64,000 bases of DNA from Trema orientale (Eukaryota > Streptophyta > Magnoliopsida > Rosales > Cannabaceae), in assembly GCA_002914845.1 (NCBI GenBank), contig JXTC01000122.1, positions 274,495 through 338,494 of the forward strand. The letters run 5' to 3'. The position numbers and the translations under genes are program-made. Positions 11,673 to 24,054 of the stretch are shown piece after piece. Under the pieces are notes generated by a model. The model worked only from the letters and a program-made list of their open reading frames with translations, did no database searches and was not told the origin of the DNA. Each line of letters begins with the position of its first letter. Within the stretch, counting starts at the first letter, position 1.

Positions 11673-14600
11673 ATGACTGTGTCCACTTGTGTCTCTACCG
11701 ACAAGATCAATATTGGCCGAGTCCTCATCGTTGGGGCAACGGGGTTCATAGGCCACTTCGTCGCCGAGGCCAGCCTTCAGACGGGCCGGCCGACCTACGT
11801 TCTCGTCCGGCCCGGTTATACTAATAACCCTTCTAAAGCTAGTGCCGTCAAAGCTCTTCAAGACAAAGGGGCCATAAGTGTGCATGTATATCAATTTAGT
11901 CTCTTCTTTTTTTCTTAATTTTTACCAAATTAGCCTGGGCAAGCATGCATGCACATACAAGCACATGTTACAAAACATTAAAATTGTGTTGGTAATTCTT
12001 TTTTGTTTTAGGGTTTGATAAATGACAAAGAATCAATGGAGAAGATACTGAAAGAGCACGAGATTGATATAGTCATATCAGCTGTTGGTGGGGCAAATAT
12101 TCTGGATCAGCTCATTCTGCTGGAGGCCATAAAGAAAGTCGGTACTGTTAAGGTAGGTGTATATATATAGGTTGCCAATTCAGTAGGTAATTTTTTTTTT
12201 TACCTATGTGTAGGTATTTTTTTTTTAACCGTTGGATCATTATCTAATGGTGATCCAACAACTATAATCAAAGTACATAAAAAGACGTGCATCATTAATG
12301 TTATTTCTCTCTCTTACTCTTTATAATAAAAAATGTACAAAATTTTTTTTCATTGATCCAATTGATACCTATGTATAGGTAAAAAAAAAAAAATACCTAC
12401 TGGATTGGTATATACATGTATATTTAAAATTTAAATAATTATTGTCAAGTTGTTGAGCAACATGGTATTGGCACTACGGTGCTTAGTTCCACACTAATAG
12501 AAGCGTATAGGACCCGCTCAAAATTATTGATGTAGGCTTCACGTATTTAATTACTAGTGTAAAATGTTTAATGCCACAAGTGTCTTTCAATATTTTTCTA
12601 AATTGTCAACCCAACTAAAAACCTAAATGGGTATTGTTGTAAATAAAATATAATAGCTAAAAAACCTATTTGTGATATTTTACCAAAATAAATTTTTACT
12701 TCAAAACTAGTTAAAAATAAGTAAATTTTGACTAAAAATTTAACAACAAATGGTTTTTTTTTTTTCCCCAAAAAAAATGGTTTTTTTTTTTTTTAAAAAA
12801 AAAAATTATTTTCCTTTCTTTTTTAATTCAGAGATTTCTACCGTCGGAGTTTGGGCACGATGTCGACAGGGCGGAGCCGGTGGAGCCAGGGTTGACAATG
12901 TACAAGGAGAAGCAGAAGGTGAGGCGCATGGTGGAAGAATCCGGGGTCCCATACACTTACATTTGCTGCAACTCCATCGCCTCTTGGCCCTACTTTGACA
13001 ACACTCATCCCTCCGAGGTTCTTCCACCGTTGGATCAGTTCCAAATCTACGGTGATGGCACCGTCAAAGGTATCTATCTATACATAGTATTGAAGTGATT
13101 CATTAAACCTAGTTTATTGTCTTTGTGCACTTTATTTTCTTTTGCGCGGTAGCCCACGGCATCTAACTTTAGTGAAAAGAGCCAACACATCATTGGCACA
13201 ATGGCCACAAAACAACAAACTTTATGTTTGGTCGAATCACATTATTATATGACAGAATGTGATTAGATTATCTAGGTTTCCACCAGAAAAAAAAAAAAAA
13301 AAAAAGTGATTAGATTAGAATTTAGCAATAGTGGCGTGATATTAGTGTGATCTACCGTGATCTTTGTTAGCATTTTTTCTTTTTGGAAAATATAGACATT
13401 AGGAATCAAAATTAGATTAATATCCCTTAAACAATAATTTGTACTGTCTCAGACAATAAATAAAATAACGCGTAATTTATATTATGCGGCATAATTCCTA
13501 ACTCATTTCAAGTGCAAGTTGATCACCACAAGGAATAAATGATCACATGTCAAACATTATTAATCGAGCTAAGCCCCCATTAATTACCTTACTCAAATTA
13601 TTTGGTTTACCAAGTGAGCTGTACAAGATTTCAGAGAGTTGATATTTATCAGCTAGACAAGGACATCTTTGAAAATATATAGCTTACTGCAATAATCAAT
13701 TTCAAAATATTAATATTAGCTATTCTATCGGACCCTTCCAATTTTTTTTTTTAATATTATTTGCAGAAGAATATGAATATGATGAATTAGTACTTTCAGT
13801 CCATTTACAGCCCTTTCTCCACCAAACCTCATAAGCTGACACTCTAGTCCACTCCCCTTGTAAAGAAAAGAAAAAAGCCCACAGTAGAAAATAATTGGCA
13901 AGTCTGAACACAGCACTTGAAAAGCACTTGAAAACGTCTTTTATTTTTTTAAAACTATCTATTAGTATCCATACAAATAATTGATAGACAACCATTTAGA
14001 CCGATAAATAATTTATTAATCTTTGAGAAATTCAAATATAATAACTTTTAAATATACAAAAGTTTTTTTTTCTGATTTATTTTAGTTGATTTTTAAAAAG
14101 TAAATGATGTTTTTTTCATTATTAGTTTCACATGATAATCATTTCTGTTGTTCCTGTTCATACGAGACAGGACTACAGGGTCTGATAGTAGGTTGTTGCG
14201 TTTCTTTTGGTGGCTGGTTCTCTTTGAACATGCACCTGTTTTGAATGAAGTTCTCTTCTTATAAAAAAAATAATATTTTTTTTAATAATTTTAAATTCTA
14301 ATTTTGATCATGTATAAATATGATAAAATTTGAAAGAAAAATACAAATAAAAAAATTTATTCTATGTTAATAAAAAGTAACATAGTAGGTTTTTTTCGTA
14401 AAAAAATATTATCCTAAAACTCAAAATATCGCTTCTTAAAATGGCCCCACTAGAAAGGGTTTAATTATCGACGGAGCCACCAATCGATGTGTGCCAAGGA
14501 TCAGACCAACAGAGCTTTGTCATGCCTTGCCCCCAGTACAAAAACAGTCATTAGTGACAATTTTTTAATCACAACAAAAAAAAATTTTGTGATTAAAAAA

Positions 14601-17600
14601 TAATATTTAGTTATAAATTATCACTAATATATTTTTAATCATAATTTTTTTATATAGTAATAAAATTTGATGTGAAAAATAGTACATTTAGTCATAACAA
14701 ATTGCATTTTTTGTGACTAAAATTTTTAGTCATAACATAATATAATGACATTCTTTCATTCACAAATTTTGTACTTTTAGTCACAAATTTTATTGTGACT
14801 AAAAGTGATTTTTTTTTGTATTACCCTTAATCAAGAGAATTTTATCTTGAGAGATCAGAGCCTCCAACAATTTAGGAGTACATTCCCTTTTTCTTTTGAT
14901 GTACTTTTATGAGTTTTCTCAAGTGAGATTGCTTTAACGATTTTAAAATAACAACCAGCAATCAGGAGATCACAAAAAAAATTTGTTAAAATTTTCGTAC
15001 TTAGAGGATCAATTAGAACCATATTATTGCTTAGGTCTTGCCAAGAGTAAAAATATATTTTTCTGAATTTTAGTGTTTAAATTCACGTACAGCCAATGTA
15101 TTTTGTTTTTCTTTTAGTAAAATGCCAAACACTGTAACCCTACTTTTCGGATTTATAATTTGAACAATTTGGATTTTAGAGGTAAGAAATAAAATTAATG
15201 GACAGAAAGAAATATGCATGAAGCCATTACTCGGTCTTTCATGTTTTAACTTTTAGACACTAAAAACAACCTTTCCGCAGCCACGTGAAGTAGCCAGGTC
15301 CTTTTGGGCCCCCCTATGTTGGTCCCATCTATAATTCCCCAACTACTCCGTCTCCGTTTACTGTTCTGTTTAATTCTATTGTCGATGACGTGGCCCGTGC
15401 TCATTTATTAACACAGATTCGTCAGGTCAGAGAATAGCTTCTTTTGCAAGAAAAACTAAAATAAAACGATGCTTAATCAAAAACAAAAACAAAAAACTAA
15501 AATAAGTTTCAACCGACAAAAAAAAAATTCATCGAAAACGTGTCTCCTACGCATTTATCGACAAAGATTCGTCAGAGAATAACTTCTTTTGTAAGAAAAA
15601 CTAAAATGATTTTCAAGCCAAAAAAAAAACTCAATTAAAAACTTGGAGAAAATTTTTATCAAAAAACAAAAAGAACTCCGAGACTATTTACTAAAACGAG
15701 AGCCAAAAGGGGCAAAACTAAGCTTTTAATTAAAAATAAAAAATAAAACTGTCTTAACACTGTAACGTACAAGATCTATACTCATATATATTGGATAAAG
15801 CTTTCACGGGGATTATAACACCACAAGACGACATGACAGTTTTGTTATTGGGTGATTATTATAATTAATAAATTGGATCATATATGAATCTCACTCACTT
15901 GACATGTAATTATAATTATTTAGTAATATACTCTCATTTCTTGTGATGTTGGACATCATATGATAATTTCATAGCATTATTCGTATATATATATATATAT
16001 GGGCGCGTCTACAGTAGGGGCGCCCCTACGTAGGATCCTGTCTATTCACCGTTGGATGGGAATCTGTATATAAATGGATTCTCCACAGATTCCCGTTATT
16101 CTCCACAGATTCCCATCCAACGATAATTAAGGCATGACCCTACGTAGGGACGCCCCTACCGTAGCCATCCCCTATATATATATGTATATATATTGGTAAA
16201 ACTTTTAGAGGACACTTGACACTTGTAACCTCAAGTACTAGAATTGTGTATTAAAATAAATGTGAAGTCCTTGTAAGCTACAGTATTTTTTTTCATCATG
16301 TTATATGTCATTGCTTTTCATATTAATAACGTGAAATGTCCAAGGAGACCAGGATGGCAAGAGGGTGGGTTTGGGGCGAGGTATGCATATCCTAGCTCTG
16401 TATTACGCGAAAGCTGTTTAAATTGTGAGAACAAAACACATAGATTCAGAATAAGAAAACTTATTCTCAAAAGAAAAAGAATAAGAAAGCTATAAAATCT
16501 ACAAAATATATATAAATATATATATATATATACACACGAAAATTTTTTAAATTTAAAAAAAAAAAAACAAAAACAAAAAAACCATAGCAAAAATAGATAA
16601 TAGCAAAACTTATCCTATAAATACATAAAAGAAATTTGATTCATGGAGGTAAAGCTCAAGGTTGAATCAGAAAATAGCAATACTTGGAGATTGAAGATCT
16701 TAGTACTGAAGAATGAAGCAATGGAGGATCTGGAAGTGCAGAGCTTGCTGTTGCGACTACTTAAAGTAGCCCTAAGTTCTTTAACCTTGATGGCCCGTTT
16801 GGTGGCCTGGATTAAAGGTTGGGACTGGACAAAGGGTCCAGTCCCATGTTTGATTAAATGATTAGACAAAGGAGTCTAGGCCTCATTTTTAGTCCCCTTC
16901 TCATGAACTAAATTATCACAAGTTCTAATTAGGATAATTTAGTCTCAAGCCCAGCACCTTTTATTTTTTTTTTCTTTTTTCTTTCTTTTTTTCTTTAATA
17001 ATTTATTTAATTAATATAAATATATATAAATATTAATTAAATTCCAATTTTTATTTTTTAACTAAAAATATATATTTATTTTTATATACCTATTTTTCAT
17101 AAATAAATTAAAATCATATTATTTTATATAATTATCATTCAAATTTATCTAAACTATTTTTGGAAATATTTATTTATAAATAAAACATAATTAGAACTAT
17201 ATTAAGAAAAATTGTTATATTTACTTTGTTTTAGTCTTGTGTTACACCAAACACAATATAGTACTAAATAATGTTATCCAATCCAATTTGATCCAATCTC
17301 ATTTAATAGTTAAATCTAGTCCAATCCAATTTTGCTTTTAATAATCTTCAATCATACGTGAGATGTAGGTGTGCTTGGTTACTTGGTCATGGGTAGTGTA
17401 TATTGTAATGGGCTTTGCCTACTTAGTTGGGCTTATTTAAAGAATGGACTCTAATACTTTTCAGTAATATATCTACGTATACACATATATATAATATATT
17501 TATAAAAATACATATAAACATATAATCAGGTCGGTACAGGGGCGAGTATATCTAGATCCGAACCCGACTCGTACCCACGATGGTACTGTCTTAAATACTC

Positions 17601-18244
17601 CTACACAATCAGGATATCTGAATAGGCGTGTATTGCCCGCTCTATTAGGATCTGGTACCCATGGGTAAACGGATTTCTAGATTAAGATGTCATCGCTAAA
17701 AGAGACATAAGTGAGTTACCATTCTTTTGTTTTTTTTTTTTTTTTCTTTTCTGAACTTATCTACGAGATAAGTCATGTTGAATTAGATAAAATCATGTAA
17801 TCCTAAATCATAAGTAAAGAATACTTCAAAATGCACTCATAAATATCTGTTTCTTTTTTTTTTTTTTCCTTTCAAAAGTAATAGGACCGTCTGGTATGTT
17901 TTATACAGTAACTTTTAGGTTTCTAGACTTTAATAGTAGTAACTTATGCTTTTTTTGAAAAAGAAAATTTACTAATCTTATATAAAACTAACAATGCGAT
18001 GAACAGCTTATTTTGTTGCTGGAACCGATATTGGAAGACTAACAATGAAAACTGTGGATGACGTTCGAACCATAAACAAGAACGTTCATTTTCGACCACT
18101 TTGCAATCTTTATAATATCAATGAATTGGCATCACTTTGGGAGCAGAAGATTGGCAGAACCCTACCAAGAGTTACCATTACTGAGGATGACCTACTAGCT
18201 GCAGCTGCAGGTACATTCTTTAAAACTTTCACTAACTTGATATA

Positions 18245-18299
<55 letters not shown>

Positions 18300-18982
18300 A
18301 TATATATATACATATTATACGTACATAGTGTGTATACAGAGTCATCATCTTATAACGTGGTATTACAATAAAGAAAGAAAATTTAAACCGTCTTCATATT
18401 AATTTGGTTGTACGAAAATTTGTATCCAATCAAAGAAAAATAAAATATTTTGTTGCGCTACACTTGCTAATTTTTCCCTTGTGATGCTACAGTATCCATG
18501 GTGAATTAATTTACATCTCATAATTTGTTGACTAGTTTCTCCTCGTTTCATTCTTTTTTTCCACTTTTCCCTCTTACCAAACAAACCATTTCTTTCTTTC
18601 CACTTTTCTCACTTACCAAGCAAACAATAGGATAATTAAGTGCAATAGAATTGTCAGAGCTCGAATTAATTACAAAATTATTTACACTCTTTTTTTTTTT
18701 TTTTTTCTTTTTGGATGTACAGAGAATTGTATACCAGAGAGTATTGTAGCATCATTCACTCATGACATCTTCATCAAAGGGTGTCAAATTAATTTTTCTG
18801 TAGATGGCCCTAATGATGTTGAATTGGGAAGTCTCTACCCAGAAGAAACTTTCAGGACTTTGGATGAGTGCTTCAATGACTTTCTGGTGAAACTACAGAC
18901 TGAGGACAAGCCAGCTGCGAATGAAGTTCCTACCAAAACTCATGTCGTTGAACCTATTCCAATTGCTGCAACCTGCGCTTGA
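11673..18982 (+). CDS. LAR: Leucoanthocyanidin reductase, five exons
   Basis: Exons: 11673-11885, 12012-12152, 12832-13069, 18007-18210, 18723-18982. All introns are GT-AG and the joins stay in frame, giving 351 aa, the usual LAR length. The enzyme is a cytosolic NADPH-dependent reductase that turns leucocyanidin into (+)-catechin, a starter and extender of proanthocyanidins. It can also act on cysteinyl-epicatechin. The protein has the Rossmann glycine motif GATGFIG (21-27) and the three LAR signatures: RFLP (119-122), ICCN (162-165) and THD (278-280). By spacing, His127 and Lys145 match the catalytic pair described for grape LAR1. The last 40 or so residues are the variable tail typical of LAR. 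The start is the first ATG after the TATA box, just before the conserved fold. No disabling change is seen, so it is probably functional. Introns 2 and 3 carry MITEs; intron 3 is unusually long. Confidence 0.95.
12175..12408. mobile_element. MITE, copy B, inside LAR intron 2
   Basis: Left end CCAATTCAGTAGGTA and right end TACCTACTGGATTGG form terminal inverted repeats. A second, internal pair is built on TTACCTATGTGTAGG and CCTATGTATAGGTAA. The core matches copy A at 9411-9626. It occupies about a third of intron 2 and begins 22 bases after the donor site. Confidence 0.8.
13913..14410. repeat. Dispersed repeat in LAR intron 3, copy 1
   Basis: It shares an ordered series of words with 20630-20940: TTTTTTAAAA(C/T)TATCTATT, AATAGGCAACCAT-like, ACAGACCGA(T/A)AAAT, AATTTTGA(T/C)CAT or TAT, and GAAAGAAAAA(T/C)A. 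The two copies are diverged and have no clear ends. It may belong to an old DNA element. Confidence 0.45.
14537..14820. mobile_element. Fold-back MITE in LAR intron 3
   Basis: The left arm begins TACAAAAACAGTCATTAG and the right arm ends AAAAGTGATTTTTTTTTGTA. Both arms are rich in TAGTCACAA / TTGTGACTA words that pair with each other. The ends would give a TA target duplication. No coding capacity. Confidence 0.6.
16001..16172. mobile_element. Palindromic MITE with double inverted repeats
   Basis: The outer arms pair over about 34 bases: left GGGCGCGTCTACAGTAGGGG and onward to CCTACGTAGG, right the reverse complement with few changes. Inside lies a perfect 17-bp inverted pair, CGTTGGATGGGAATCTG at 16050-16066 and its complement at 16106-16122, plus a direct repeat of TTCTCCACAGATTCCC. 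TA-rich microsatellite flanks both sides, consistent with insertion into TA. It lies in LAR intron 3. Confidence 0.8.
16782..17340. mobile_element. Possible hAT-type MITE fragment in LAR intron 3
   Basis: The left part (GGCCCGTTTGGTGGCCTGG, then GGGACTGGAC with an inverted partner GTCCAGTCCC) looks like the end of a common plant hAT-like MITE. Further right, ACACCAAACACAA and repeated ATCCAATCCAA words could be the decayed other end. I could not match both termini, and no target duplication is visible. Confidence 0.3.
18251..18320 (+). repeat. (CT)n then (TA)n microsatellite in LAR intron 4
   Basis: An uninterrupted CT run of about 40 bases is followed by a TA-rich stretch. It is 40 bases inside intron 4 and does not affect the splice sites. 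Confidence 0.9.
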
Positions 18983-19308
18983 CCATGCCATAAAAGGGGT
19001 TCCATTCTCATGCTTCAAGTATAGACTACTTAAATTTAATTTCCTTTCCCGGAAAGAAGAAGGGGAAAAAAAAAACGCCCACTGTTGGGGGGTCAAACCT
19101 TATGCTTATTAGGTTGATAATTAATGCTGTAATTTAATTGTTTCGAGGTGAAGTTGGTATTCCTAATAGAAACTGGGGCTTTGAGTCAAAAGTCCTTATG
19201 ATTAAGGTTAAGAAGAACCCATTGTTTGTTGTTTGTAATTCGATTTATGTTATGGAGTATGAACAAACTACGTACCATGATTTGAAATTGAAATGTGCCT
19301 CATAATAT

Positions 19309-19314
19309 AATAAA
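19309..19314 (+). terminator. Likely polyadenylation signal of LAR
   Basis: AATAAA lies 327 bases after the LAR stop codon, in a TA-rich context typical of plant 3' ends. The 3' UTR would then run from 18983 to about 19330. Position-based inference. Confidence 0.5.
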
Positions 19315-19803
19315 ATTTTATTCCAAAAAACATTAATATTTTTGTTTCAGCTTGCATTGAATTAATAACCGTCTCCTCCCCAAGCATGATTTTGGACTTG
19401 TATTTAAAATAATGGTACTTTCCTTTAAGAAATTATGACACTCTAATGATTTGTGTTAAAGAATAACATGTTAGAATATACTGTTGTTGGCAAATAGATA
19501 TCTCAAAATCATGTACAAATGTAATTAGAGTAATAGAATCCATTTGCACGCTCATGTTCTGTAATTGGTTTGGTGAAACCAACTTTATTTTTATTTCATT
19601 GTTTGTTTTGAAATTTAAACAAAAGAATAACAATTCATTGAGATATGTTGACTTTGTAAACCATTTCATTGTAAATAAATGAACTTTAGTATAAAATATA
19701 GATATATTGTGTTCTTGAAATTAATTATACAATAATGGAAAGAGCAACCGTAGTTGCCATGCATCCTTTATATCTGGTCTACTCTCTTTATTTTACTGAT
19801 TTG

Positions 19804-20477
19804 GGATTTGATTTGGTGGATAAGAATACGAATGGTAATGGGAATTGTAATGAAGTAGAATTAGAATGGACATAGAAATGATATTCTATTATTTGATTAA
19901 ATTAGTGTAATGGAATGGAATATATATCATGTTGACTAAAATAACCTTACTTTTAGATATTTTAGTAGGGCAAAAAGAGAAATTTGAGCCTTAAAATAAT
20001 TAACTAAAATGTAGAATTATTATTCCTTACCTTTTTCGGAAAGAATAAGAATTCCACCAAACAATGGAATAGGATTCCAGAAGAATCATGATTCCATACT
20101 TTTAAACCCAACCAAACAATGGAATGAAACTGAAAAAAGGAATGATCATTCCATTCTAACTAACCAAACATGCTCGTCTATTCGATTCTATTATTTGCTA
20201 AATAAAAGAATAGTGATTCTTTTGGAATCATAGTTCTACTGATATCCAAAAAGTTATAATTCTATCTTTTTTTCAATAATTTTAAAACCTCACTTTTTTT
20301 CTTTTTGCCTAACCAGAACTTTTGAAAATAAAAGTATTTTGATCAATATGATATTTATTCCCTTTCGTTCTATTGATTTAAGCCAATAATAGAATATCAT
20401 TTCTATTTTTGTTCCTATTCTAATTCAAATTCTATTATAATTCCTATTACTATTCCTTTTCTATTTTTTTGGTTGGG
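19804..20477. mobile_element. Large fold-back MITE with about 100-bp arms
   Basis: The left arm (19804-19905) and right arm (20375-20477) are inverted copies. Both contain ATAGAAATGATATTCTATTAT, and outside it GAATTAGAAT and GGAATTGTAATGAA or its counterpart. The ends (TTTGGTGG and GGTTGGG read outward) fit the AACCAAAC-type termini of hAT-like MITEs. A second, smaller inverted pair built on CCATTCC / GGAATGG lies inside (about 20040-20170). No open frame of note. Confidence 0.6.
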
Positions 20478-21630
20478 ATAATATCAAAAAAAAATCACAA
20501 TTTTTATCCTTTTATCAAAAAAAAAAAAAAAACCTCACGCCTTTTACTAATATCAAATTAAATCTTCTATTTGTATTTTTATATCAAATCTCACTGGATT
20601 CACATATACAGTGAAAATTAGAGTTTGAAATTGTTGCAGAAATGTCTTTATTTTTTAAAATTATCTATTGACATCTACAGAAATAGTCAATAGGCAATCA
20701 TACAGACCGAAAAATGATCCGTAATCTCTTAGAAATCTAATAGTAATAGCTTTGAAATACACAAAAATTCTTTGTTTGAATTCTGTTATCTGATTTCAAT
20801 AGTTAAAAATATTCGTTTTCAACAATTTCAACTCCAATTTTGACTATACATATGGATTCGGTGAAATTTGATAGAAAAACATAGATAGAAAGGTTTTATT
20901 TAATATTAGTAAAAAGGCATGACTTTTTTAATAAAAGGCTAAAAGTGGTGGCTTTTTTTCATACTATACTTTTTGGGTTTAAGGAAATATGGGTGTTTGG
21001 TAATAAGATTAATTTACAAAATATTGTTTGGAATTTGCATAAGTTTACTATTTTAAGAGGGAGAAATGCCAAAAATGATTTTTTTTCGAACTTTGTTTTT
21101 TCAAAACATATTTTATATCTCAGAAACAAATAACTAAGATTTCAAAAATACATAATTTTGGTGTCAAAATAATTAATCCAAATCATACAATTTATAGCTA
21201 AATTTTGGAAATGATTCGATTTGAGTGAATTCTAGTCCTTAAAAAAATGTAGAAAGAGGTAAAATTTTGTGTGAATGGTGTATTTTAACTTTTATTATTC
21301 AGAGTAATTTTAGACTATTTAATTTAATCTAAAAGCCTGGGAGGGTTTTCGCCCCTTACACTAGAATCCCCTAAAAATATTAGGATACGAGCACAACTCT
21401 GTGGTGAGACTGCTAACTCTCAATCTCCACCTTTATATTAGGTGTTCGAAATGTTTCTTCGTTGTGGAAAGGTTCGGGTTTTGAACCAAAAGGAGTTGAT
21501 ATTGGCATAGGTTTTTTATTTTGGTTTGAAAACAAGCAATTAGAATTCTAAACCAACTTTCTTTTTCCCCAATTTACGATCTCAAGTATATTTCAACTTT
21601 CTTTTTTTATTATTTTTTTATTTTTAATTG
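20478..21630. other. Intergenic, with second copy of a dispersed repeat
   Basis: 20630-20940 is the second copy of the repeat seen in LAR intron 3 (13913-14410). 21330-21520 contains CTGTGGTGAGACTGCTAA followed by GGTGTTCGAAATG, weakly like Pol III A and B boxes of a SINE, but no flanking duplication is visible. The rest is AT-rich and featureless. Confidence 0.4.
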
Positions 21631-21839
21631 AAGAGCTCCAACTATTAGATATTGTAAATATCTTGTAAATAATTAGTTAGTTTGTTAGTTAGGCTTATTA
21701 TTAGTTGTTGCTTAGTAATCCTAGATATTTATCTTATAACTCCTGGGTGTATATATAAGGCTATTGGCTTATGATCAAATACAGAAGCTTCTTATACAAT
21801 ATTTTTCTCTTTTTTCTCTATAATATGGTATTTGAGCAC
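21631..21839 (+). repeat. 5' LTR and primer-binding site of the second copia element
   Basis: A short LTR of about 190 bp holds GTATATATAAGGC as a TATA-like promoter (about 21750). It is followed at 21826 by TGGTATTTGAGCAC, which resembles the initiator-tRNA-Met primer site TGGTATCAGAGC with two changes. The left LTR border is uncertain by about 20 bases. Confidence 0.6.
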
Positions 21840-21970
21840 GATTGCTACTCCTCTCTCTCTGATCTCTATTGACGAAGCTTTGGTCTTCAGCTGCAATACC
21901 TCAATTGAGCCTGTTTTCTCGCTCAATCCAATGCTCCTCACCTACTTAATTTCTCTTCTTCTGCTTGATT

Positions 21971-23781
21971 ATGGCCTCTACTAGTTCTTCAATTTTGGGC
22001 AGTTCTACTCAATCTACTATGCGTTTTGCCATTGACAAGTCTTCGAGCCCCTACTTCCTTCATCACTCCGATCGCCCTAGTTTGGTGTTGGTCTCGCAGC
22101 CTCTCACGGTAGATAACTATGCCTCTTGGAGTTGTGCGATGTTAATTGCTTTTTTTGTTAAGAAAAAATTAAGGTTCATTGATGGTTCTATTCCCAAACA
22201 TTCATGTACTACTCTTGATCTTCTTCCTACTTGGATTCGAAATAATAACATGATTACCTCTTGGATCTTGAACTCTGTTTCTAAAGAGATTTCTACTAGT
22301 ATCATATATTCTGATTATGCTCGTGAAATTTAGGTTTGAAGTTTTAGCAGCGTAATGGTCCAAGAATTTTTCAATTACGTCGAGAGTGAATGAATCTTTC
22401 TCAGTCACAGATCTCTGTTAGTATTTACTTTACTAACCTGAAGACCGTATGGGAAGAATTGCATAATTACAGATCTATATGTTCTTGTGGAAAATGCACA
22501 TGTAGTGGTGTCAAAGCTTTGAATGAGTATTACCAAATGGAATATATCATGTCATTTCTTATAGGGCTACACGATTCTTTTGCTCAAATTAGAGGTCAGT
22601 TGCTGCTCACGGATCCTCTGCCACGCATTTGTTTTGATTTCTCAAGATGAATATTAGAAGAAAATTGGGGTTCTGATATTTGATGCTACAAATATATTGC
22701 CTTTGCTGCCAAGGCCAATCCTATGGCTAATGTTTATAAGAGTCTAGCTGCAAACTCTGGACAATTTAACAAGAGAACAATTATTCTAGTGGATACAAAA
22801 GGCAGAGGATAGAACAACCTTTTTGCACTCACTGTCAATATTATGGACACACTATTGATAGGTGCTATAAGCTTCATGGTTATCCCCCTAGTTGTTAGCT
22901 ATGCCAAAAAGATAATACTCAAATCCCAAACACCTCTATAAGTACCAATCAAGTCTCCACTCAGTTGACACAAAATGCTACAGCTTCCATTGAGAAACCC
23001 AATGCTGGTAATTTCATCCAGATCCTAGACCAAGTAAATATCAATAATTGATGAACCTGTTATCTACTCATCTAGTTGTCTCGGTCAAAACAGCAAGTGA
23101 TGATGCTCCCAGTACCTCCTATGCCACAAGTATTTGTTTCTCAGCTTCATTGAATGTTGTTTTATCTTCCACAAGACACTGGATAATTGATTCTGGAGCT
23201 AGTAGGCATATTTGCTCTAATGCCAATGCTTTTATCTCTCCTAAACCTTTATCCAATTCTACTGATACTCTGCCTAATCATACTCAAATATTAGTGATTT
23301 TATATGTTGATATTAGTCTTAGTCCTCTTATGGTTCGCAAGGATGTCTTATATGTGCCACAATTCAAGTTTAATATTTTGTCTGTTAGTTAACTCAACAT
23401 GACTTCACAGTATATTGTGACTTGTCTTCCTGATTGTTTTACTATTCAATATCTGCCCAACAGGAGAATGATTTGCAAGAATGATAAGTTGGATAAGCTA
23501 TATATTCTTGATACTACTAATATCACATTGGATGAAATTTTTTGTGCTACTTAACACTTTAGTTCCATTAATAAAGTCTCTGCAACCACCTGGTACAATC
23601 GGCTTGGTCATTTGTCATGTAAGTGTTTGGATGTGCTGCGAAACAAGCTAAATTTTGATGTTGTCAAAGCTCGAAAGGCAGGATCTTGCTACATTTATCC
23701 ACTGGCTAAACAAAGATGCTTGTCTTTTGATTCTCATAATAACATGGCTTCAGCCCCCTTTGATTTGATTCATTGTGATTG
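21971..23781 (+). pseudogene. Copia gag, protease and integrase start, disrupted
   Basis: Gag begins with MASTSSS at 21971 and shows the copia gag pattern in two pieces (21971-22333 and 22390-22650) in different frames. A zinc knuckle of CX2CX3GHX4C form (CTHCQYYGHTIDRC) is encoded at about 22830-22880. The protease active site reads IDSGAS near 23190. The pre-integrase module has WYNRLGHLS near 23600, and the integrase start ends at IHCD (23781), where another element interrupts it. Several stops and at least three frame changes make it non-functional. Confidence 0.75.
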
Positions 23782-24054
23782 ATAAGTACATATTTGAGAT
23801 ATAAATTGATATATTCTTCTATATTTACTTTGGTTATTTTCTTGTAATTATTATGTTTTAAGATTATTTTTGTGTTTGTAGGTGTTTTTAAGGAGAAGGA
23901 ACGAACTGGAGATGAAATATGGCAAAAAAGACGAAAATTAGAATAAGCTAAAAATTGGAAAAAACCAGGGCACCAACCACTTAGCGCCGCAGTGCCAGCT
24001 CTCAGGTAAACTACATGTTTGTGCTTAATTTTTGGCGCCGCAGCGCCAGTATTG

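Larger units (their letters stand above)
13070..18006 (+). other. LAR intron 3 (4937 bp), repeat-filled
   Basis: The donor is at 13070 and the acceptor AG ends at 18006. It splits an alanine codon. It contains a dispersed repeat (13913-14410), a fold-back element (14537-14820), a palindromic MITE (16001-16172) and a possible hAT-type fragment (16782-17340). The remainder is AT-rich with no coding signal. The minus-strand open frames near 13720-13995 and 16318-16869 have no recognisable domains and overlap repeats. Confidence 0.8.

Noticed and set aside
11886..11918. Extension of LAR exon 1 past 11885
   Set aside because: The reading frame runs on by chance to a stop; splicing at the GT at 11886 restores the conserved LAR sequence in exon 2.
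21330..21520. A second SINE
   Set aside because: Only weak A- and B-box-like words, no tail and no flanking duplication.
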